A stretch of 64,000 nucleotides of DNA from Cyathus striatus (taxonomy: Eukaryota; Basidiomycota; Agaricomycetes; Agaricales; Nidulariaceae). Below the pieces are notes generated by a model. The model saw only the letters and a list, made by a program, of their open reading frames with translations. It ran no database searches and was not told the DNA's origin. Shown in pieces: positions 55,724-64,000 of the stretch. Every line of letters begins with the position of its first letter. The stretch's first letter is position 1. The DNA lies in the NCBI GenBank assembly GCA_025738555.1, contig JAOVFP010000017.1, positions 1 through 64,000 of the forward strand, read 5' to 3'. Both the position numbers and the translations under genes were made by a program.

Positions 55724-56716
55724 CTTGAACACTGACAATTCAAAAAACTCCTAATTCAGATATAAAATTATTGAGGAGCCAATTGAGCAGAGGTCTCAAC
55801 ATTAAGTTGAAGGTCAACATACCAAGGACTCAATTGATTGTGTCAGCTGCCTGTGAAGTTGCACCTGAAAAGGTGCTATGTCTTCATGGCCCATGTTAGG
55901 TGCTCCCACTCCTCTATTGACCTAGTGCAAGTTAGTAACTTGAACTCCAATTAATATGTAGAACATGTGAAAAAATTAGTAAGAGGATCATATTTATTGT
56001 CAAATTCTACAGATTGTAATTTGTTGTACCTGATTTGTAATATGGAGCACTACACTAATTCATAGAAAATTATGCAATTTCACCATAGGAAATTGCTTCT
56101 ATAAGCGTGAACATATGATGAACATATGATGAAAATATTTTAAAATTGATAATACTGAGAAGATATGATGAAAATATTTTTATTTCATCATATCTTCTCA
56201 ATATCATCAAAGGAAATAGAAGCAATTGCCCATGGTGTTTGTTAAGAACACATGGGCTCACACAGCAGGCTTAAAATAAAATAAAACAATTGATAAACAG
56301 ATCCTATGTTAGTACAAATTTAAAATATGAGCAAAATTTAATGATTCCTACCACCTTTTAAGGTATAGTTGAGTTATAGGGTTTGGATTTCCATATAGGG
56401 CAATTTGTGAATCACATCCAGGATCTCACATTCTGGCCATGGCCCACATGATTGACTAATAGCCATACTCAATTCTAACTTTTGAAATTTTTGGAAATGC
56501 ATTTTGGTGTGCACCTACCATGTGGTACACTGATGCCAAGTCAGGGGGAAATTCGGAGTGATAAGAATTGATGTGGAGAATGAAATTCAACTGAACCCTA
56601 CTGAGTGTCATGAACTTTGATGCTTGCTCCAGTGGCCAAAATGTTGCATTCAGATCCTAGTATTGTAGCAGAAGGTGTGAAAATGAAGCAGAGGTTGACA
56701 GAACACTCAGAGTAGG
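55724..56716. other. Spacer with foldback element
   Basis: Apart from the foldback element at 56080-56238 no feature was recognised. Confidence 0.4.
56080..56238. mobile_element. Foldback mini-element, copy 2
   Basis: CACCATAGGAAATTGCTTCT on the left and AGAAGCAATTGCCCATGGTG on the right, with inner arms GAGAAGATATGATGAAA and TTTCATCATATCTTCTC. Longer than copy 1 by an internal tandem of GAACATATGAT. Confidence 0.75.
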
Positions 56717-58335
56717 TTACATTAGAAAGTAAGCAAGCAAATTCTTGTGCTGTAATACACCTTGCCTATATAAACTGTTTGCATTGTATTCAGCCATTTC
56801 CACTGGTGCCTCGCCCATAACACCTTCTACATCATCATCTTCACAACCATTGAAGCCATTTATTGATGTTGGATCATCCACAAAACCTTCTAAGATATTA
56901 TGTATGGTCATTAGAGCTTCAATAAGATGGTAGATACTCTTCAGATCTCGTCCAGGAAGAAACCATAAAATGGGAAAGCAGCCTTTGAGATGGCCAAATG
57001 TGTGTTCCACAGCAATTCTAATTGAAGACAGCACTTGATTCCAACGCTTCCGGTTGCTGGCTTCCATTTGATTACCTGTAAGGTCATGATCATTAAATAG
57101 TCGAATTGAGAATGGTGTTAGTGGATAGCCTATACACTCAGGTGTTAACTATGAAGACAAAATATTAGACCACTTTACCTTTATCAACAAGTATGTATTC
57201 ATGGTTCCTAAAGAATGTGTTCCTGTTGCACCATAAATCAGAATTTCAAAAAACTCAGCTGTCTTGTACTGAACCAGGCCAGCCAAGGTCGTAGGATGTA
57301 AACTTGCTTATATTGTTCACAGTTGCTTGGATTGTCAGCTGATAGAAAAGAGATGAAGCTCATTAACATCTAATTATAACTGATATATATTCTTACTGCA
57401 TAGAACTTCTTTCGACACCAATATGCAAATGGATTAACCTTAGGCTTCTCCTGTAAGTGAATATAGCTTCCATCTCCCGATCCTAACTGCCCTGGAAAGA
57501 AGGTGCTGTTTTCCTCCATGATTTCAGCATTGGCATTGCACTCTGCTGGGGTAGGCCATCTGAGAAACTGTGGACGAAGCCAGCAGAGAGCCTTAACCAC
57601 ATGTTGCATATAATCATATACAGATCCTTCTGAAATTGCCATAACACATGCTGCTTTGACCGATGTTTCTGCTCCAACACGACACAAGAATGTTGCTAGT
57701 TGATGTGCAACAGGGCGCTGTGGCTTTTGCCCTGTACTGATAAAGATCGGGTCACCCTTGATCAAGTCAACAAGTTTCCAGAATGAAACCCGGTCCATTC
57801 TAAATAGTAGCTCTTCAACTGCAAGGAGAAGAAAGGACAATGATACTCACCGAAGCCACGATTTAAAACACCAATCCGAATACTGATGTAAGAGCAGCTC
57901 ATAGAACTGAGTATCCTTCACCTGATCATACACACCCCACCTTCCTGAACGCATATTCCAAATATTTCTTCCTTCATTTAATGCAATTTCTGCGATCCCT
58001 AAGGCAGCAATCTTGTCATCTTCACAATCCGCATCAGCTAGAAGTAGTATAGCAAATGCTTCGATGTCTTGAAGAGCATTCTTGCGTGCTTTGAACCTTT
58101 CTGTCTGCGATGATGTATGTCTTCCGTTCCCAGTTCTTGCCATGTCATCAAAATGCAAAAGAAAGTAGTTTATTATCGGATACATCATATCAGTGCATAT
58201 CGCTAGCGAAAGTGGTAGTAGTACTGCTCTGTGTTTAGCGAGATATTCATTTAAACTCAGAAACTCCGCGATGAAATACTCCCGACACTTGGCACTGTGT
58301 GGACCATGTGGAGCACTCTCGCTTATGTCTGGCAA
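56717..58335 (-). pseudogene. PIF/Harbinger transposase with internal stops
   Basis: Minus-strand exons encode an N-terminal part (MPDISESAPHGPHSAKC... at 58335-57850), the region FRMDRVSFWKLVDLIKGDPI with KPQRPVAHQLATFLCRVGAE, and the DDE core: GSGDGSYIHLQEKPKVNPFA (first Asp), FTSYDLGWPGSVQDS, HEYILVDKG (second Asp), YPLTPFSIRLFNDHDLTG, and IRIAVEHTFGHLKGCFPILW (Glu). It ends GFNGCEDDDVEGVMGEAPVE. All three catalytic residues are present. Two TGA codons lie in the QDS..VF..N stretch (about 57255-57270), and the join after the first exon does not keep frame. The accessory MADF/Myb-like protein and the TIRs were not found. Confidence 0.82.
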
Positions 58336-58979
58336 CAGTTAAAACATGTAAAAAAGTTAGAATTGAGTACGGCTAATGCCTTTTAAGTGACACTTTGACA
58401 GATTACCTCGTCGTCTCCCCCCTGGTTCCTGTACATCTTCTAGCCCTTTCACTTAACCCTCAACTTTGAGGATGTACGTTCGTCTGTGTCTCTTGTTATG
58501 TTTCTTTTTCTCACTTTGTTTTGTTTTGGCAGGTTTTTGTCTCATATCATCGTCGTCTCCTCATCAACTCACGTTGTAGGTGCTACCTGTTCCGTTGTGA
58601 CGCTAGCGTGACCGAAGTAACAGTATCGTCATACGAGAGAAGAAAGAAGAGAAGCTTAGATAACAATAGACTGATTAAAGTGCTATAGTCGTTAAAACCT
58701 AGAGAGAAGAGTGCAGTACTACCTGGGGGTTTATATACCTGTAGACTACTGAGGCTGTACACTAAAGAAACAACTATCTACTTCTCCAGGAATAAGAATA
58801 AGTGAGACGGCGCAGTATAAACATATAGAGGGGAACTTTGCTAGTACTCGAGCACCAGAATCTTCTTCAGATATCCCTCAAGAAAAAATTACTATAAAGA
58901 TATCTGCGGAAAAATGGCAAAAAACGAAAATTTATAAAGCCCTCAAAGCGAGATCACAGTCAGAATCGAGTAATTCCCA
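58336..58979. other. Spacer
   Basis: No gene recognised. Confidence 0.4.
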
Positions 58980-59234
58980 GTGCACAGAAAGGTCCCCTCA
59001 TCATCCACCAACTCCAAGTCGATAGTCTCTTCCGAATCCGGTGCTGTTCGCTATCATTCTCCACATGTAATCCGACCACTGCCCTGTTCAGCTACAACGC
59101 CTACTCACAACATTTCTTCAGTCGCTTCTCTGGACACTGTTGATCAGCCACGCGCAGTTTATTATGCGCCGCGTACAATCCGGCCACCACCCCCTTCCTC
59201 TACGTCATCCAACTTTGGCACTATTCGCTCATGA
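58980..59234 (+). CDS. Hypothetical short Ser/Pro-rich ORF with internal duplication
   Basis: 84 codons with two similar units: AVRYHSPHVIRPLPCSATTP and AVYYAPRTIRPPPPSSTSS. The internal repeat makes it slightly more gene-like than background. No domain recognised; it may be the last exon of a gene whose start was not identified. Confidence 0.25.
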   Translation: MHRKVPSSSTNSKSIVSSESGAVRYHSPHVIRPLPCSATTPTHNISSVASLDTVDQPRAVYYAPRTIRPPPPSSTSSNFGTIRS

Positions 59235-59540
59235 TATATTCAGGATAAGTGAATTGCAGTAGCGCATTCTAAGAATGGATCACGACAGTTGTTCAACTAG
59301 GACTTCGAAAGATATTATATTATGAAAGCTGTCTACATTATTATATATACTTGCATAAACTTATACAATATTTGACGGGACTGTTGTAGTAATCATAGTA
59401 ATAACCATGAACTTCTTCGCAATTTTCTGAGAACATATTTCTTATGCACAATTCAATTCTTTGTACTAATTCCTCTCTTTTCATAAATGTAAACTGCACG
59501 ATTATATAGTAAACAGCCAACTGTATACGAATTATTATTA

Positions 59541-62105
59541 TTATGCAGGATAGAGCTGGATAGATAAGTCAGTCAGTGTTTGCAATGCCGAAGCTCTGAA
59601 GGTATCTGCTGTAATTTCAACTAACGGAGCTGGGTCGACGAAAGTGAACAAAGGTGGCGACGTGGTGGAAGAGCTGTAAAGAGGCCAGTTTGTCAACGAA
59701 AGCAAGCTGTCGATATGCTTAGGCGAATTCGGGTTCAAATTGTTAACAAAATTGACTATATCCCCAGATTAGATTTATGCGTGACAAATAACTAAATGAA
59801 CAACCCACCCAGAGCATCAGTTCCAATATTATCTGGTAGCGTACCAGAGCCATAGAATTCGTCGAGGTCACTGCTGTGGAAAGAGCCGAGGAAGGGAACA
59901 AGCTTGTCTCGCTTGTACACTGTTTTTCATTATTTCAATATATGTCTTCGATAACTAAGGATACAAAAGACGTACAGAAACCGTAAGTTGGCTGGGTTTT
60001 GGCGGCGGCTGTCAGGAAGAACCGTCTCGGAGCCTGGAATACCACGTCTCCCTGGAATGCAGCAAGCCGTTTGAATTCGGCACTGTACATAAACGTTAAT
60101 TCCTGCATCACGAGTCACATTGAACTTGTGCATACGTAGGCGCATTTAAATCCCCTGTATCGAATGGGGAGCCCTGCAGGTAGATAGATAAATACCACGA
60201 TATCAGTCAAGGAATAGATCACCAACCTGTGTGATGTCGGCAGGATAAGCACTCGCGACTGCATCTAGTTGAGCGTCTGTAGCTCCTACGAGATATCTGG
60301 TGTAGAGATGCGTCAATATACGACATTTTCCAGGTTACAGTACACATACACTGTGGAGATGTACTGGCGGAACTCTGCTTCATTCCTGATCAATCAAACC
60401 GGGTGGTTTAAGTAAGGCCCCGTATCTATACAAGTGATTGCTTACGAGACATTCAGATTCGACAAGGAAAAGGCGCTAAACTTCAGTCAGATCATTATTC
60501 ATTGACAATGTTAATATCAGAAAAGCGACATACGTTCCCTCATCGTCACAGTCACCGCTGATGATCGGGACCTACTTCCAAATTAACAGATACGTATTTC
60601 ATCATCGAAAAAGACCAACCTTCGCATAAAGTCCCTGGCTGATAGACGTCGTGGGATTGCGAACAATAAACTCACCGTCAACACTTGGTTGATATGCGAG
60701 CATTAAGCTCTGATAAGAGAACAAGTTTGGAGACTTGTTAACAGCAGCCAACAATGTGTTAAATGGGAGAGCACGGAGACACGCAAATGTGTCTTGTGAA
60801 CTCCCGCATCCTGTGTCAGATACTAGCTGATCATAAACCGGCTGCTGGTCCGCAATGGGTTTCAACGGAACAGGTGATCCGGATTCCTGAAGTAACTATA
60901 AGCACCGTTGTTTAAAATATTAAAGTTCCGCGACATACCATGACAGCAGCACGGAACAATCCTTCAGTATTTCCATCATTTGCAACAAGATGAAGGGCAG
61001 CTGAAATGGCACCAGCGCTTTCTCCCCAGCTGTTGGAATCATAAGTTGGTTAGAGAGGGGAAAATGCTGATTAAATACGCGTTACACACATCGTGACTTT
61101 CTGAGGATCTCCACCAAACGTAGCGATATTCTGTTGTACCCACTGTAACGCAAATCGTTCTTCACAGCACATCAATATTTCATTACACAACAGTAAAAGG
61201 AATACAAAACTCACGATCTTTCAACCCAACATTCCCAGCGCCATTAGCTTGAGCTTCTTTGCCGCCCAAGAATCCAAATGCTATTGTTCACTTATAATTC
61301 GATTCAATGGAAGGGTAATTCCGGGACATACCGTTGGTGCGATAGTTGGCAGATACATAAATAATGGGTTCATTAAGCGCTATTGCGCGCTTCACGACGG
61401 GATCTCCTGGATTGGATGAAGTGTCGCCACCTTCAAATCCACCTGTCGCCGTGTAAGTGATGTTCAAAATCGAAGAGTACGATGCATACCTCCGAATATC
61501 CACTAGAACGTCGGCATTATTCAACTAGCGAATATTTTAAGTTAAAATTAACTCACGAATACAACCGGAAGCTTCGTTCCGTCCGCGACTGAAGCCGGCT
61601 TGATTACATTCACGAAGAGACCTAAAGTTTAAAGTAAGTATACAATAGCAATACATCCGTGGACGACCTAGGTGAACGGCTCACAATCCTCAGACGCGGT
61701 TTTAGGACTACTAAGAAGAGCTCCCACATCCACAGAGATATTGAGCGAAGGCAAGATAGCCAAAGTTTCCTCCTGCTCCGGGCACGCGAAGCCATAATCC
61801 GTAGCTTGACGTGTTCCAGTAAACGCAACAGGAGCCTGAGCGGGGGCGAATCGAAGATTTCCGACACTAAATATATGCTTAGTAATCGTTCTTCCGCTTT
61901 GTAGAAAGAAAGAGAAAACCTACGGAGGAGCAGCAAACGGCATTCCTAAGAACTTGGCGATATTTCCATCCACTGTACCCTGGAACGATCCATAGCCTAA
62001 TGTCACAACAGGTCCAGCAGCTGAAGCTAACGGAGCAGCATAGGTAGACGAAAGGAGAGACCTAAGCAGCAAAGCTATCTGGAGGAAGCTCGCAAAAGCC
62101 TTCAT
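59541..62105 (-). CDS. Secreted type-B carboxylesterase/lipase 2 (intact)
   Basis: Seventeen exons (62105-61924, 61866-61685, 61621-61557, 61502-61490, 61442-61332, 61280-61215, 61159-61090, 61029-60939, 60886-60620, 60571-60534, 60475-60446, 60385-60350, 60296-60227, 60173-60136, 60082-59976, 59919-59809, 59755-59541) join in frame to 563 aa. Signal peptide MKAFASFLQIALLLRSLLSS. Alpha/beta-hydrolase blocks in order: GYGSFQGTVDGNIAKFLGMP, ASEDCLFVNVIKP, GGFEGGDTS (oxyanion region), YVSANYRTNG, RFALQWVQQNIATFGGDPQK, the nucleophile elbow WGESAGA, SGDCDDEGTAFSL (acid region) and HSSDLDEFYGSG (catalytic His). It hydrolyses ester bonds outside the cell; substrate unknown. The 13-nt exon 61502-61490 (WIFGG) is very short. 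Paralogue of the frameshifted gene at 46448-48808, same orientation. Confidence 0.92.
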
Positions 62106-63464
62106 TCTGAGGACTGAAGACAAAGGAGTTTCGCTACGTCCAACCTGCTTTTATGTATAGAGTGAATATGTCCATATTTGGTCAGCCACGGAGGTAAGAA
62201 GCGGGAGAAAAGGCACTGGGAATCACGAAGCAAAAAATAGGACACGCACATGCTGTGAAGTACAATAAAATGATGGTTAATGACAGGGAGCACCCTGTTA
62301 TTCGAGGAAGATATGTCGAAGAAAGCGCCAAGAATGTCATGATTAACTGGAACTCACGCTGTTGCAGTTTATATGACGACATGCCCTTGCTTCGACAAAT
62401 GAAATTGGGTGGTCCATGGGGAAGCTAATCATACTCGGCCCTGAGTTTTTGTGCGAAGATGTTTGTGTTTTGTGTTTTGGAACTGAGGTGTTTGAGACAT
62501 CTCAGCAAAGTTGATGTTGATGTTATTGTTCTGGTGTTCGTTTGATCAAGGGAAAGTAATTGGCTTATTGCTGTCAATCATACGATGCTCCTCTGGTGTC
62601 CGGCACCGCGGGAAGTATTCTGTATCATGTGCATAGTGATATTAATGCTTTCGTTCTTCCATTGTAAAATTTACTTATATATGAATAGCAAACGTCCAGT
62701 ATAATGAAAGAATAATATTAATAATGTTGTACTTTGATAATCACAGTAGCGCCTAGAGGCGCTGGCGAACTTTGTTCTTAAATAAGGCGGCGATCCGAGC
62801 GCACAGTCCCACTAATCAATCTTCCGAGGAACTAGTGGCGCTATAATTATAGGTCCGCTTTCGCTTCCCGTTCTCAGGATATTGGTCTCGGTGATTTTGA
62901 GCAGAGATGAGTCAATCACTTTGTATAAATCTCAGTTACAAGTTACATCACTGACCAAAAATCTTTATCTCGCTACTCAATCAATGCGCTTCATTTTTTT
63001 CTACAGTACGACGAGATGTGTAATGTAGAGCAGGCATTCTGCCTGTACCGTAAAATCGGCCTCGTGTCGGTTTTTAATAGTCAGCTCGTTTACATTGTTC
63101 TGTACCTATTTAAGTACAGTACTTTACTCTCGTTGAATATGAGGTTCCTTTCTCCCCCTTCTCACATTCTCAACGAACCTCACTAGGACCTGAGGATAGA
63201 CGGACGTGCTATCCACTCGCAAGTTCTTTGTTCAAGAACTTCCTTCAACCGGAAATCTTCTTCCACAATAAGAAGACTAATAAGTCTAAGTCGGAGTAGA
63301 TGTAGAGTATATTTCGAAATATTCTCAACAGCCTTAACAGAATCCTGCCTCTTTCCCTCGTAATACAACTTACTCGGGGCAAAACTTTGAATGACTATAA
63401 TTTGAAAAACCGTCCTGGTGAAAAAGTACTTGCATGTCATATACACTAGTGTCCACAAAAATAA
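62106..63464. other. Intergenic
   Basis: No gene recognised. 63024-63051 (GTAGAGCAGGCATTCTGCCT then GTACCGTA) is an inverted, slightly changed copy of the palindrome at 32713-32744. Confidence 0.45.
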
Positions 63465-63561
63465 TGGACCCTGTGGGGATTGAACCCACGACCTCATGCA
63501 AGGATGATTGTGCTTTAGTTGCAGATGCAAAGCATGCGCGCTACCACTGTGCTAAGAGCCC
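63465..63561 (-). tRNA. tRNA-Ala (TGC anticodon) with 25-nt intron
   Basis: The minus strand from 63561 folds as a cloverleaf. Acceptor arm GGGCTCT pairs with AGGGTCC (two wobble pairs), then discriminator A. D arm has GCAC and GCGC around AGTGGTA (one mismatch). Anticodon stem CATGC/GCATG encloses loop TTTGCA..T with anticodon TGC. T arm GTGGG/CCCAC encloses TTCAATC. A 25-nt intron sits after position 37, the canonical place. A-box and B-box (GGTTCAATCC) are intact. Mature length is 72 nt. Confidence 0.92.
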
Positions 63562-64000
63562 TTGAGAAGAAGACCCAACATGCAATATATTGTGACGGCA
63601 CAAATATGAGAGAAGGGGCGTGCCTGGCCGCTATGCGGGGGTACATGCCATCATTTCCAGGTGCCCCATATCCCCCAACGAAGAATTTGACATTATACGA
63701 ATACCCGAAACCAAAAGAAAAAGAGGAAGAAGAAAGCGATAAAACCCCGAACGAGACCCGAATGAAACGTTACCTTTATACTTTGTGGGGCCGTCAAGTA
63801 CATATAGCAAATGAGCACGAAGGAGAGTAAAAGCAGAAATATCAGCAGAGTGGCGTATATCTACTGTGTAGGGGATGGGGAGAGGAAACGAGGAGATTGT
63901 GCTTAAGCTCGCTGTAAAGGAAGACGTTGGGAAGAAGTACAAGTTCAGCCGAAAAGGATAGCACGTGCGTGTGACATCTAAATTAAGTAGTCACACTCCG
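63562..64000. other. Right end; no gene seen
   Basis: Overlapping short ORFs on both strands (63519-63830 plus, 63631-63942 minus) lack motifs, and the plus one runs through the tRNA. A gene may start beyond the window. Confidence 0.4.

Noticed and set aside
57819..57850. 32-nt intron in the Harbinger transposase
   Set aside because: Too short for this genome, where other introns are about 45-70 nt, and it does not restore frame; a longer donor also fails, so decay is more likely.
63519..63830. 103-codon ORF through the tRNA
   Set aside because: Its first part is the complement of the tRNA gene and the rest is charged low-complexity sequence.
1..64000. CRISPR array or bacterial-type operons
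   Set aside because: The window is eukaryotic; the only regular repeats are 112-132-bp tandem units and coding repeats.

Overview
This is a nuclear segment of a filamentous basidiomycete, most likely an Agaricomycete. The protein-coding genes carry many ~50-nt GT-AG introns. The recognisable families (DUF6533 membrane protein, fungal tetraspanin, SMP-30-type lactonase, type-B carboxylesterase, HeLo/MLKL-like N-terminal domain) are typical of mushroom-forming fungi, and the DNA is AT-rich and full of transposon remains. It reads as an accessory, repeat-rich region.

Layout. 0-4 kb: tandem and dispersed repeats, no convincing gene. 4.1-12.0 kb: relics of a class V aminotransferase and a DDE transposase, the latter split by a nearly complete 6.8-kb Ty3/Gypsy chromovirus. 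That element has 373-bp LTRs, a 5-bp target duplication, an apparent Tf1-like self-priming site and an extra small membrane ORF after pol. 12.5-15.7 kb: three diverged copies of an Agaricomycete family. 16.45-18.84 kb: an internally deleted hAT element. 19.3-24.9 kb: three tandem paralogues (one broken) next to a HeLo/MLKL-like gene, all sharing an Asn/Ser/Gly/Thr-rich module. 25.1-26.6 kb: lactonase. 28.2-34.9 kb: three small secreted Cys-containing paralogues, the third split by a MITE. 36.2-38.5 kb: a 14-exon secreted repeat precursor with Kex2 sites. 42.0-46.3 kb: tetraspanin and a GNAT acetyltransferase. 46.4-62.1 kb: two carboxylesterase paralogues, one frameshifted and one intact, around MITEs, a DUF6533 gene and a PIF/Harbinger transposase relic. 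63.5 kb: an intron-containing tRNA-Ala.

How the genes may work together. The strongest candidate for an undescribed system is 19.4-24.9 kb. A putative cell-death executioner carries the shared module at its C-terminus, and its neighbours carry the same module at their N-termini. This is the topology of HET-S/NWD2-type fungal amyloid signalling, but no function is proven. The second candidate is the 559-aa repeat precursor at 36.2 kb, whose 80-aa units are each encoded by one 210-nt plus one 30-nt exon and are bounded by KKKR sites.

A theme across the window is CpG decay. All six differences between the two LTRs, the plausible origin of both pol stop codons, and an altered RNase H catalytic residue are CG to TG/CA changes.

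Exon joins given below were worked out by hand from splice signals and reading frame. Family names come from recognised motifs, not database searches.
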